Shown here: in pieces, positions 6,761 through 13,568 of the stretch
How the letters are laid out: the number at the start of each line of letters is the position of its first letter
Position numbering within the stretch: the first letter of the stretch is position 1
Assembly (NCBI GenBank): GCA_016650355.1
Contig: JAENVX010000380.1
Span: 1 to 13,568 of the forward strand
Length of the DNA stretch: 13,568 bases
Source: Bacteroidia bacterium
Lineage (GTDB): Bacteria > Bacteroidota > Bacteroidia > Cytophagales > Cyclobacteriaceae
Direction of reading: 5' to 3'
The notes under the pieces: model-generated
The model's database searches: none
Told to the model about the DNA's origin: nothing
The model's input: only the letters and a program-made list of their open reading frames with translations
Translations under genes and position numbers: made by a program

Positions 6761-8287
6761 ATGAACAAAAAAGTGCTGTTGATGATTCTTGATGGGTGGG
6801 GCATTGCTAAAAACCCAAAGGTTTCGGCTATTGACCAGGCCAAAACACCATTTGTCAATTCCCTTTATTCAAAATATCCACACAGTAAATTGGAAGCCTC
6901 TGGCCTTGCAGTTGGTTTGCCCGCTGGCCAAATGGGTAATTCGGAAGTAGGTCATATGAATATTGGTGCGGGCAGGGTTGTATATCAGGATCTGGTGCGT
7001 GTAAATAAAGCGATTGAAGAAAAAGAACTTGACAACAATCCTGTGTTGTTGGATGCCTTCACATATGCGAAAGAAAAGAAGAAAGCTATTCATCTCGTTG
7101 GGTTACTTTCTGATGGCGGAGTTCATTCCCACATCGAGCACCTTAAAGGAATTATTACCATCGCACATAACAATGGAATAAAAAATCTATTCATCCACAC
7201 CTTTATGGACGGGCGCGATACCGATCCAAAGGGTGGGGCAGCTTATTTAAGGGATCTCCAACAACATCTTTCAAAGACCACCGGAAAACTTGCAAGCATC
7301 GTGGGTCGGTATTTTGCAATGGATCGCGACAAGCGATGGGAGCGTGTGAAACTTGCTTATGATGTAATGGTAAATGGCATCGGAGAAAAAACGACAACGC
7401 CTCTTAAAGCAATTGAAAAATCCTATGAGGCGGGTGTCACAGATGAATTTATCAAGCCCATCGTAGTGGTTGACTCAAACAATAAACCACTAGCTACTAT
7501 TCAGGAAGGTGATGTGGTGCTTTGCTTTAACTTCCGCACTGATCGCGGAAGGGAAATAACAGAAGTGCTCACCCAACAAGATTTTCCCAAACAGGGCATG
7601 AAGAAATTAAAATTGAATTACATCACCTTGACTAATTATGACGATACCTTCAAGGATGTAAAAGTGATTTTTGATAAAGATAATCTCGAAAATACCATTG
7701 GAGAGATCGTTTCAAAAGCGGGTAAAAAACAAATTAGAATTGCCGAGACTGAAAAATATCCCCATGTCACATTCTTTTTTTCAGGAGGTCGTGAGGCCGT
7801 CTTTACGGGAGAGTCCCGCATTATGGCTCCCTCACCAAAGGTGGCTACATATGATCTTAAACCTGAAATGAGTGCATCAGATATTCGTGATAAAATCATT
7901 CCTGAGTTGGATAAGAAAGAAGCTGATTTTATCTGTCTCAATTTTGCTAACCCCGATATGGTTGGCCATACTGGTGTTTTTTCTGCAGTAGTGAAGGCTG
8001 TAGAAACAGTAGATGCTTGTGCAGAAAAAGTTGTACTGGCCGCACGTAAAAATGGGTACAGCACAATTGTTATTGCCGATCACGGAAATGCTGATTACAT
8101 GATTAATGATGACGGCTCGCCTAACACTGCTCACACAACAAGTCTTGTCCCATGCATTTTGGTTGATGATGAATACAAAGGCACCATTAAAGACGGAAAG
8201 CTTGGTGATCTCGCACCCACTATTTTAACACTAATGGGAATTCCTGTTCCAAAAGAAATGAGCGGAACTATTCTAATCGAAGCCTAG
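6761..8287 (+). CDS. gpmI: 2,3-bisphosphoglycerate-independent phosphoglycerate mutase
   Basis: A 508-residue, full-length cofactor-independent mutase, which interconverts 3- and 2-phosphoglycerate in glycolysis and gluconeogenesis using two manganese ions. Metal-site and catalytic motifs of the alkaline-phosphatase-like domain are seen: LDGWG (Asp11), MGNSEVGHMNIGAGR with the phosphorylated Ser61, and near the end NFANPDMVGHTG, IADHGNAD and NTAHTTS. The inserted substrate-binding domain shows HTFMDGRDTDP, RYFAMDRDKRWERV and FNFRTDRGREIT, with EKYPHVTFFFSGG at the return to the phosphatase domain. The ATG at 6761 places the family's typical MNKKVLLMILDGWG at the N-terminus; an upstream in-frame start at 6731 adds a non-conserved leader and overlaps the likely promoter. 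It diverges from the DUF4783 gene and is followed directly by a lipoprotein gene. Confidence 0.97.
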   Translation: MNKKVLLMILDGWGIAKNPKVSAIDQAKTPFVNSLYSKYPHSKLEASGLAVGLPAGQMGNSEVGHMNIGAGRVVYQDLVRVNKAIEEKELDNNPVLLDAFTYAKEKKKAIHLVGLLSDGGVHSHIEHLKGIITIAHNNGIKNLFIHTFMDGRDTDPKGGAAYLRDLQQHLSKTTGKLASIVGRYFAMDRDKRWERVKLAYDVMVNGIGEKTTTPLKAIEKSYEAGVTDEFIKPIVVVDSNNKPLATIQEGDVVLCFNFRTDRGREITEVLTQQDFPKQGMKKLKLNYITLTNYDDTFKDVKVIFDKDNLENTIGEIVSKAGKKQIRIAETEKYPHVTFFFSGGREAVFTGESRIMAPSPKVATYDLKPEMSASDIRDKIIPELDKKEADFICLNFANPDMVGHTGVFSAVVKAVETVDACAEKVVLAARKNGYSTIVIADHGNADYMINDDGSPNTAHTTSLVPCILVDDEYKGTIKDGKLGDLAPTILTLMGIPVPKEMSGTILIEA

Positions 8288-8863
8288 ATGAGAGTTGCTT
8301 TGTTCTTTATTTTTATAGGTCTGATAGCCATTAGTTGCCAGAAACAAAAAGTTCAAGGTAAACGCTACTTTGATTTGGATAGCCTTGTTAATGCTCAAAT
8401 CCTTTACTTAAGCAAAACGAAAGCCTCCTTGAAAAAGGAAGTCATTTTTACCGAAAAAAGTAGCGCTTCAACCAATATTCTTGATAGTGCGGCATGGTCA
8501 TATGAGTTGGATGTATTTCGGCAACTGGATTTGATCAATCGACCTATTTACTTCGATGTCTATCAAGTTAAAGATGGAATCAAAGATTCAAAAAGCAATT
8601 TGTTGGTTCGATCTTATGAAGCTGATGGTAAGTCTCCTGTTCCTTATCTTCGACTCTTCTATCAAGGCACACCCTCTAGGATAAAAAAACTGGAAGCTCT
8701 TTACTCAGAAACAAATTCGCTATATAGTAGTCAGCGAAAACTGGAAATGTATTTTGATGATGCCCCGGGTAATCCATACCTGACAGGTTTTTTCATTGAG
8801 GGAGAGCAGAAAATGATTATGAGTGACAGTGTCCACTATACGATCAGGACAGAAATTCAGTGA
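8288..8863 (+). CDS. Predicted lipoprotein, conserved hypothetical
   Basis: A 191-residue protein whose first 17 residues form a lipoprotein signal: a hydrophobic run ending in IAISC, with Cys17 as the probable lipidation site. It would therefore sit in the inner or outer membrane facing the periplasm. The mature part has a YFDLDSLVNAQILYLSK segment early on, then mixed helix and strand with many aromatic residues (WSYELDVFRQLDL, PIYFDVYQVKDG, YLRLFYQGTP). I have the impression of similar small lipoproteins with a YFDL segment in other Bacteroidota, but no named family. Its ATG follows the gpmI TAG with no spacer (TAGATG), so it is probably translated by ribosomes finishing gpmI. Nothing suggests a role in glycolysis; the pairing may only reflect shared transcription. 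Confidence 0.8.
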   Translation: MRVALFFIFIGLIAISCQKQKVQGKRYFDLDSLVNAQILYLSKTKASLKKEVIFTEKSSASTNILDSAAWSYELDVFRQLDLINRPIYFDVYQVKDGIKDSKSNLLVRSYEADGKSPVPYLRLFYQGTPSRIKKLEALYSETNSLYSSQRKLEMYFDDAPGNPYLTGFFIEGEQKMIMSDSVHYTIRTEIQ

Positions 8864-8880
8864 AAAAAGTGGAAGATTTT

Positions 8881-8903
8881 CCAATTAAAGGATTTTGAAT
8901 TGG
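8881..8903. repeat. Small inverted repeat after the lipoprotein gene
   Basis: CCAATT (8881-8886) and AATTGG (8898-8903) pair around an 11-base loop, 17 bases after the lipoprotein stop. No U-tract follows, so terminator activity is doubtful. The rest of the gap up to about 9020 shows no gene or clear motif. Confidence 0.25.
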
Positions 8904-9023
8904 TGCCCTTGTATTTTGCCGACCATTCCATGATGGCTACTTGATATTCTGATAAATTTCAGTTAAGGTTTCCTTAGACACATTACTTATATCAACCTCT
9001 CATGTAAGTTTTTGAGTTAAGTT

Positions 9024-9031
9024 TATATTTG
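9024..9031 (+). promoter_or_regulatory. Candidate -7 box for the TerC-family gene
   Basis: TATATTTG is an exact TAnnTTTG match, 90 bases before the TerC start. The spot for the upstream element (about 9002-9004) reads ATG rather than TTG, so support is partial. Transcription would start near 9037, leaving a leader of roughly 85 bases that contains the hairpin at 9052-9095. Confidence 0.45.
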
Positions 9032-9038
9032 TAGCTTT

Positions 9039-9095
9039 AGCCCAAAATTAGAGGTGATTAACTCTCTCATGCTGGGGCGATAATCACCTTTTTTT
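9039..9095 (+). promoter_or_regulatory. Terminator-like structured leader upstream of TerC gene (possible attenuator or riboswitch)
   Basis: AGGTGATTA (9052-9060) and TAATCACCT (9081-9089) form a perfect 9-bp stem closing a 20-base loop, followed directly by a run of seven T's (9089-9095, sharing the last stem base). This is the form of an intrinsic terminator, yet it lies only 27 bases before the TerC start and downstream of a candidate promoter. The loop contains GGGC (9075-9078), which could pair with GCCC (9040-9043) upstream of the stem and make a pseudoknot; AGAG (9050-9053 region) with CTCT (9062-9065) gives a competing small hairpin. TerC genes elsewhere are controlled by the manganese yybP-ykoY riboswitch, but I do not see that element's conserved bases here. 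The plain alternative is that this is a distant terminator for the gpmI-lipoprotein transcript. Confidence 0.5.
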
Positions 9096-9121
9096 AAACG
9101 TAAAAACACTGATAAAAAGCA

Positions 9122-10099
9122 ATGCTCTTATTCTCTCTGTTTAGAAGTGATAGTCAAAGTGAGACTATTCTCTTTAGTGTTTTTGTAGCTGTAATCATTG
9201 TCTTTCTGCTTCTTGATTTGGGCATTTTTAACAAAACAGCCCACAAAATCACAACTAAGTCTGCCCTTTACCAGTCAATCTTTTGGGTTGCAATAAGCAC
9301 TATTTTTGGCTTTTTGATTTACCTTAAAGATGAGGGGGGTGCCGATGCTTCACTTGAATATTTTTCGGCCTACCTGACGGAGTATGCTCTTTCCGTTGAC
9401 AATATCTTCGTCATCTTACTGATCTTAAAATACTTTGCAGTCAAAGAGGAGTACTATCACAAAATACTTTTCTGGGGAATTCTGGGGGCTGTTTTCTTCA
9501 GAGGTATCTTTATTTTTGTTGGAGCCCTCTTAATCGCCAAGTTTCACTGGATTTTATACATTTTTGGCGTCTTCCTTATTTACTCTGGCATCAAGATATA
9601 CTTCGAAGACGGTGATGAAAAAATTGATCCTGAAAAGAATCCTATTCTAAGAATATGCAGGAAATATTTGCCCATTTCTCCAGATGATATGGGTGGACAG
9701 TTCATAGTGTGGGTTAATGGAAAAATAATGTTTACCACGCTTTTTCTTATCATTGTTCTAATTGAAACAACGGACCTAATCTTTGCCGTGGATTCTATAC
9801 CAGCAGCATTTGCTATCACTCAAAACGAGTTCCTTATTTACACGTCAAATATTTTTGCCGTGATGGGATTGCGGGCAATGTTCTTTTTGCTTGCTGGTGT
9901 AATTGATAAATTTTACCTACTCCAAAAGGGCCTTTCAATTATCCTTTTCTTTATTGGCGCAAAAATGTTACTTGAGATTTTTGATGTCAATGTCCATGTC
10001 GGGCTTTCCTTTACAGTCATCATCCTCACCCTGACGTTGTCCATCGTATTCTCCATTATGATTCCAAAAAAGATAGCCAAATCGAATGAAATCGATTAG
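9122..10099 (+). CDS. TerC/Alx-family integral membrane protein (probable metal exporter)
   Basis: A 325-residue protein with about nine hydrophobic segments. TerC-family signatures are present: LLDLGIF (30-36), YALSVDNIFVILLIL (88-102), RGIFIFVGALLI (127-138), IETTDLIFAVDSIPAAFAIT (214-233) and TSNIFAVMGLRAMFFLLAG (241-259). The acidic residues Asp93, Glu215, Asp218 and Asp224 inside membrane segments are those thought to bind metal. Family members Alx and MeeF/YkoY-type proteins export manganese from the cytoplasm or load exported enzymes with it; the name comes from tellurite-resistance clusters, but no other ter gene set is present here, so tellurite resistance should not be assumed. The gene follows a terminator-like leader hairpin and converges with the TerB/LETM1-like gene, sharing stop-codon bases. 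Family certain, ion inferred. Confidence 0.93.
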   Translation: MLLFSLFRSDSQSETILFSVFVAVIIVFLLLDLGIFNKTAHKITTKSALYQSIFWVAISTIFGFLIYLKDEGGADASLEYFSAYLTEYALSVDNIFVILLILKYFAVKEEYYHKILFWGILGAVFFRGIFIFVGALLIAKFHWILYIFGVFLIYSGIKIYFEDGDEKIDPEKNPILRICRKYLPISPDDMGGQFIVWVNGKIMFTTLFLIIVLIETTDLIFAVDSIPAAFAITQNEFLIYTSNIFAVMGLRAMFFLLAGVIDKFYLLQKGLSIILFFIGAKMLLEIFDVNVHVGLSFTVIILTLTLSIVFSIMIPKKIAKSNEID

Positions 10100-11361
10100 T
10101 CACTTAGACTTTCGGTAAAAAAGTTTTTGGGAAGTATTTTCATCAAAATCGGCAGCGTTAAAAATCGTTGAGGCAGGGAGACGATCACAAATGTGGGAAT
10201 CGTTTTAAGAACTACTATGAGAAGCTCCTGCATATGAATCTTTTCTTCTTCAGTTAGTTCATTTGATTTTGCCTTTCTTAATAACATCATCAACTCTCTG
10301 TTTTCCTGCACTTCTTTAACAAGGCGGTTCTTATTATTATCCGTTACCCGAGACATTCGGCCTATAAATTGTGCGCTTACTTGATCGTAATTCTTCTTGT
10401 TCTGCAGCGCATTTAATTGTTCCCAATGCTCTAATACGAAACCCTCTATTGCCATCATGCTGTTTTCCAGATCATCCTCTGAAAAATCAAGATAATTACA
10501 AAATCTCTTCAAAAACTCAACTTCAAGGTCTTCCACTTGCTTGTCTGACCAAATTGTAAGGATAGCAAGCTCAAGAAAATATTTTTTGAGTATCCAGGAA
10601 TTATTCGTTGGAAGGTTAATCTCTTCGAGTTCAATCCCTTTTTCAAAAATGGCGAGAGCCTCTTTCTTCTTTTCAGTAGAAAGCCCAGCCCCATTCAAAA
10701 AGTGTTCGAGTAATTTTCTTTCCTCAAATTCAATCGTGACGTTGGCATGAGCTGCCGCAGCCATCACTTTTACAACTGAAAAACGGAGCTCTTCTCGCTC
10801 GTATTTAAAGAAATCTGAAACGATACGATCTGTGCTGGTGTGAATCCATTGACCGTATATAAATACGTCAAGAAAGAGTAGGCTGTTATGAAAAAACTGT
10901 GACCAAAAGTTTCCGCTATATGAGTTGGTGTGTTCAATACGCTTATCAAGAATTTTTTCAGCCAGTTCAACAGGGGTCTTTTTCTTGCCAAACAATGTTT
11001 TTGTGGGTGTTGCCAGTTCGGGGAAAATATTGTAGAAACTACCAATACTTTCCACAGACTTCATAATTACATCCGAAAGCTCATCTGGATTTTTTATTGA
11101 CTTATCGTTAAAAAGCAAAGAACTACTGATGAGGCTTTCGGCTAACACCACTTTCATCCGGTCTTTCGAATCCCAATTTTTTGAATCCGGATGTCGAATG
11201 CTGTCAATGGATTGGCCATACATTAAACCCGTTGGTTGTACAATGCGATATAAGGAGTGTTCTGGATGAGAAGTCCTTCGTCCATCAGAAGCTATATCTT
11301 TCAAAAGCTCTTTTCGAAAATCGAGATATTCTTTTAGCCAACCTTTCTCGCCTGGTTTCAT
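10096..11361 (-). CDS. LETM1-related protein with TerB-like helical region
   Basis: From the ATG at 11361 the product is 421 residues; a TTG at 11376 would add five. I prefer the ATG because it gives MKPGEKGWLKEYL, which resembles the MxPxxxGW start I recall for the Bacteroidota LETM1-related biofilm-associated proteins. Residues about 190-240 (VVKVMAAAAHANVTIEFEER) and 257-310 (LELAILTIWSDKQVEDLEVE) each look like the helical TerB fold, in which acidic residues follow a small-residue helix. The end, about 360-417, has TEEEKIHMQELLIVVLKTIP and LPILMKILPKNFF, matching the LETM1-like membrane-associated motif. It has no signal peptide, so it is probably cytoplasmic and attached to the inner membrane. 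LETM1 in mitochondria affects cation/proton exchange; a role in ion handling here is inference. Its stop overlaps that of the TerC gene on the other strand. Confidence 0.75.
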   Translation of the reverse strand: MKPGEKGWLKEYLDFRKELLKDIASDGRRTSHPEHSLYRIVQPTGLMYGQSIDSIRHPDSKNWDSKDRMKVVLAESLISSSLLFNDKSIKNPDELSDVIMKSVESIGSFYNIFPELATPTKTLFGKKKTPVELAEKILDKRIEHTNSYSGNFWSQFFHNSLLFLDVFIYGQWIHTSTDRIVSDFFKYEREELRFSVVKVMAAAAHANVTIEFEERKLLEHFLNGAGLSTEKKKEALAIFEKGIELEEINLPTNNSWILKKYFLELAILTIWSDKQVEDLEVEFLKRFCNYLDFSEDDLENSMMAIEGFVLEHWEQLNALQNKKNYDQVSAQFIGRMSRVTDNNKNRLVKEVQENRELMMLLRKAKSNELTEEEKIHMQELLIVVLKTIPTFVIVSLPQRFLTLPILMKILPKNFFTESLSD

Positions 11362-11408
11362 TCGATTTGGATTCAAATTGAAGGCAGAAGTTACGATTTT
11401 TTACTTTG

Positions 11409-11423
11409 ACTTAGATGCTAAGT
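11409..11423. repeat. Short inverted repeat between purE and the LETM1-related gene
   Basis: ACTTAG (11409-11414) and CTAAGT (11418-11423) form a 6-bp stem with a three-base loop, 11 bases after the purE stop. Neither strand has a U-tract after it, so it is not a convincing terminator. The 73-base gap shows no TAnnTTTG box, so read-through from purE into the next gene is possible. Confidence 0.3.
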
Positions 11424-11434
11424 AAGTATTTCGC

Positions 11435-11947
11435 TCAAACTGCCATTTTCCAACCCTTTCTTGCAATGTTTCTATCGGATTGTTCCACTTTCCTCTTCAA
11501 TCCCAATTTGTATTTATCCAGCTTTCGTGCAATAACTTTATTTGAGGATCCTAATATTTGGGCGGCAAGTATCCCAGCATTTTTTGCTCCGTTCAACGCA
11601 ACTGTGGCTACCGGCACACCAGCTGGCATCTGTAATATCGACAATACAGAGTCCCACCCATCAATCGAGTTGGATGATTTGATTGGCACTCCTATTATAG
11701 GTAAAGATGTCATTGAGGCAATCATGCCCGGGAGATGAGCTGCACCTCCAGCGCCAGCAATAATCACTTTAAGGCCTCTCTTTCTGGCCTGAACACTGTA
11801 CTCAACCATTCGCTGTGGTGTGCGATGTGCAGAAACTATTGTGAGTTCAAAAGGGATTTTTAACTCATCTAAAAATTCAGCAGCTTCTTTCATTATTGGT
11901 AGATCTGATTGACTGCCCATTATAATTCCTACAACTGGTCTGCTCAT
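11435..11947 (-). CDS. purE: N5-carboxyaminoimidazole ribonucleotide mutase
   Basis: A 170-residue class I PurE, which moves the carboxyl group of N5-CAIR to carbon 4 to give CAIR in purine synthesis. Motifs seen: GSQSD (11-15), SAHRTP (39-44, with the catalytic His41), AGAGGAAHLPGM (64-75) and QMPAGVPVATVAL (106-118), the last typical of class I enzymes that work with PurK rather than of class II carboxylases. The family forms an octamer in the cytoplasm. The ATG at 11947 overlaps the purK stop as ATGA, so the two are translationally coupled and made in matched amounts. The C-terminal tail is rich in Lys and Arg, which is not unusual for the family. Confidence 0.97.
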   Translation of the reverse strand: MSRPVVGIIMGSQSDLPIMKEAAEFLDELKIPFELTIVSAHRTPQRMVEYSVQARKRGLKVIIAGAGGAAHLPGMIASMTSLPIIGVPIKSSNSIDGWDSVLSILQMPAGVPVATVALNGAKNAGILAAQILGSSNKVIARKLDKYKLGLKRKVEQSDRNIARKGWKMAV

Positions 11948-13083
11948 GATATTACCTTTAAATTCTCTTTCACAAAGTTGACTTTCTTCTCCAAACTTTC
12001 CTCATCCGCATCGACAATTGTAACATGCCCCATTTTGCGAAAAGGCTTTGTCATCTTCTTCCCATACAAATGAACATGAACGCCCTCCACAGCAAGAACT
12101 GCTTCCAAACCTTGATATCGCGCCTGACCAGAATGACCATCTTCGCCAAGAAGATTAACCATGGCACTAGGAAGTACAATGGCCGTAGCTCCAAACGGTA
12201 GATTGAGAATCGCACGTAAGTGTTGTTCGTATTGCGAAGTAATATTTGCTTCAATAGTCTGATGGCCGCTGTTGTGAGGTCGAGGTGCAATTTCATTCAC
12301 CAATACCTCGCCTTCTTTTGTAATAAACATTTCAACTGCAAGCAACCCTATAATATTAGTTTTTTCCGCAATACTCCTGGCAATGTCATCCGCTTTTCTT
12401 GAAACGGAATCAAGAATGTTCGCTGGCGCGAAAAGATACTCCACCAAATTTTGAGTGGGGTGGAAGACCATCTCTACAGCGGGATAAGAACAGATATCTC
12501 CATTCACATTGCGGGCAACGATTACAGAAATCTCCTTATCAAAATCAATAAGTTTTTCTAACAGACCAGGTGCATCAAATGCATTATCCAAATCCTTTTC
12601 AGATCGAAGTATTTGAATTCCTCTTCCATCATATCCTTCAGTACCCAGCTTATATACAGCAGGCAAAAAAGACTTGTTTTTTATAACATCCGCTTTATTC
12701 TTCACAAGAATGAATTCTGCTGCTGGAATGTTGTGCGTTTTATAAAATTCTTTTTGTGTGCGCTTGTCCTGAATTAATTCAATCACTTCAGGTTGTGGAT
12801 ATACTTTTTTACCAAGTTTCACCAACTCCCTCAAGGCCTTAGTATTTACATTTTCAATTTCAATGGTGATAAGGTCACACGATTTTCCAAAGGCAAGCAC
12901 CGTTTCAAGGTCTGTAAGTTTGCCTGTCGTAAATTCTGCCAATGATTTACAGGGAGCCTCCTTATCGGGATCTAGTACGGAAAAATTAATATTAAGATTG
13001 ATGCCTGATTGGATGAGCATCCGGCCAAGCTGACCTCCTCCTAATACACCCAGTTTAAAATTTTGATAGAAAGCTTCCGCCAT
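11944..13083 (-). CDS. purK: N5-carboxyaminoimidazole ribonucleotide synthase (ATP-grasp)
   Basis: A 379-residue ATP-grasp enzyme that uses ATP and bicarbonate to carboxylate AIR, supplying the substrate for PurE next door. In order: the N-terminal fold with LGVLGGGQLGRM (11-22), the ATP-grasp domain with YKLGTEGYDGRGIQIL (144-159) and LEKLIDFDKEISVIVAR, and the metal-binding NEIAPRPHNSGHQTIEA (263-279). The C-terminal barrel has VHVHLYGKK and FRKMGHVTI. The ATG at 13083 gives the normal N-terminus; an upstream in-frame TTG at 13101 would add six residues. It overlaps purE by four bases (ATGA) and follows the prolyl isomerase gene by 72 bases on the same strand. PurK plus a class I PurE shows the ATP-dependent two-step route. 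Confidence 0.97.
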   Translation of the reverse strand: MAEAFYQNFKLGVLGGGQLGRMLIQSGINLNINFSVLDPDKEAPCKSLAEFTTGKLTDLETVLAFGKSCDLITIEIENVNTKALRELVKLGKKVYPQPEVIELIQDKRTQKEFYKTHNIPAAEFILVKNKADVIKNKSFLPAVYKLGTEGYDGRGIQILRSEKDLDNAFDAPGLLEKLIDFDKEISVIVARNVNGDICSYPAVEMVFHPTQNLVEYLFAPANILDSVSRKADDIARSIAEKTNIIGLLAVEMFITKEGEVLVNEIAPRPHNSGHQTIEANITSQYEQHLRAILNLPFGATAIVLPSAMVNLLGEDGHSGQARYQGLEAVLAVEGVHVHLYGKKMTKPFRKMGHVTIVDADEESLEKKVNFVKENLKVIS

Positions 13084-13155
13084 GCGGCAAAAGTAATTCA
13101 ATTAATTTATTTACTCTACCAATGCAGATGGTGAATAAGAAATGGTTGCGTTGGA

Positions 13156-13568
13156 TTAATGATTAGAATCGAGGTGGGTACTTACTATTCGATCGCCTAC
13201 TTCAATTTGATGTACCACCTCCATACCACTCACTACCTCAGCAAATGTTGTATACTTTCCGTCCAGGTGAGGGGTAGGTGAGTGCGTGATAAACCACTGC
13301 GTGCCTTCGGTATCTTTTCCCGCTGAGGCCATTCCTATTGAACCCTCAGTGTACCTCCTTCCGGAGAACTCCGATCTAATGGAATAAGCTTCACTTCCAA
13401 AACCATCTCCCCGATTACAGCCAGCTTGTACTACAAAATTGGGAACCACTCTGTGGAAAAATTTTCCGTCAAAATACCTTTGATTGCAGAGTTCCACAAA
13501 ATTTGAAACTGATCCTGGTGATTCCTCCACAAACAGTTGAATGATGATTTCTCCTTTTGTTGTTTTAA
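13156..13568 (-). CDS. Cyclophilin-type peptidyl-prolyl cis-trans isomerase (partial, N-terminus outside window)
   Basis: The frame is open from the right window edge to a TAA at 13156-13158, giving 136 residues of C-terminal sequence. It begins inside the first strand (TTKGEIIIQLFVEESPGSV) and covers nearly the whole cyclophilin fold. Catalytic and binding motifs are FHRVVPNFVVQAG with the active-site Arg, GSIGMASAGKDTEGTQWFI, and HLDGKYTTFAEVVSGMEVV. The position of the cyclosporin-binding Trp is His, as often in bacteria. The enzyme speeds proline isomerisation in protein folding. The RGDGFGSE and EFSGRRYTEGSIG loops resemble cyclophilin domains that in some Bacteroidota sit at the end of longer HEAT-repeat proteins; whether that holds here lies outside the window. 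It is 72 bases upstream of purK on the same strand. Confidence 0.92.
   Translation of the reverse strand, partial: KTTKGEIIIQLFVEESPGSVSNFVELCNQRYFDGKFFHRVVPNFVVQAGCNRGDGFGSEAYSIRSEFSGRRYTEGSIGMASAGKDTEGTQWFITHSPTPHLDGKYTTFAEVVSGMEVVHQIEVGDRIVSTHLDSNH

Noticed and set aside
7636..8064. Leftward open frame of 142 codons inside gpmI
   Set aside because: It is antisense to conserved catalytic parts of gpmI, is rich in Ser as expected from a shadow frame, and has no start context or family likeness.
8864..9020. Possible small gene or RNA in the gap after the lipoprotein gene
   Set aside because: No open frame with a reasonable start or composition and no strong fold was seen; only a weak 6-bp hairpin near its left end.
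9031..9100. yybP-ykoY manganese riboswitch ahead of TerC
   Set aside because: The expected conserved bases of that element (the GGGGAGUAG-type and ACAUAC-type loops) were not seen, so I list the leader only as a structured element of unknown class.
9122..11361. Tellurite-resistance operon
   Set aside because: Only a TerC-family gene and TerB-like stretches are present; the TerD/TerZ-type calcium-binding proteins that define the operon are missing.
11415..11738. Rightward open frame of 107 codons across purE
   Set aside because: It is antisense to purE, whose catalytic motifs and coupling to purK are unambiguous.
13083..13095. Promoter -7 box for purK (TACTTTTG read leftward)
   Set aside because: It lies only four bases before the purK ATG, so transcription would begin at or inside the start codon, and no TTG sits at normal spacing.

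Overview
The window reads as chromosomal housekeeping and envelope DNA from a member of the Bacteroidota, most likely the Cytophagales. The support is AT-rich sequence with standard-code genes, several start sites with no clear Shine-Dalgarno sequence, matches to the Bacteroidota promoter -7 box TAnnTTTG, a TonB-dependent receptor, a DUF4783 protein, a YpdA-type reductase and a LETM1-related protein of a kind I know mainly from this phylum. Species-level placement is not possible by reading alone. No tRNA, rRNA, insertion sequence, integrase, CRISPR array or phage gene was seen.

Left part (1-3150): a 2H phosphoesterase cut by the window edge and a TPR membrane protein form a leftward pair. 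They diverge from a rightward YpdA-like FAD/NADPH reductase across a 79-base gap that holds a perfect 10-bp inverted repeat. A strong stem-loop at 2450-2471 closes this reductase and also the facing gene for a small secreted protein of unknown function.

Middle part (3150-8900): a leftward cluster runs DUF4783 protein, nadC (last step of quinolinate conversion in NAD synthesis), then a TonB-dependent outer-membrane receptor. Its best promoter candidate is at 6591-6622. Diverging from it is gpmI (glycolytic phosphoglycerate mutase), followed with no gap by a predicted lipoprotein gene.

Right part (8900-13568): a TerC/Alx-family membrane protein, probably a metal (manganese) exporter, is preceded by a leader containing a terminator-like hairpin that may be a control element. 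It converges on, and overlaps by three bases, a gene for a protein with two TerB-like helical stretches and a LETM1-like C-terminus. Further right, also leftward, lie purE and purK (overlapping ATGA, two-step carboxylation in purine synthesis) and the C-terminal part of a cyclophilin-type prolyl isomerase that runs out of the window.

I see no obvious new multi-gene system. The spots most worth testing are the terC leader, the TerC/TerB-LETM1 neighbourhood, the palindrome upstream of the YpdA gene, and the link of a TonB receptor with nadC.
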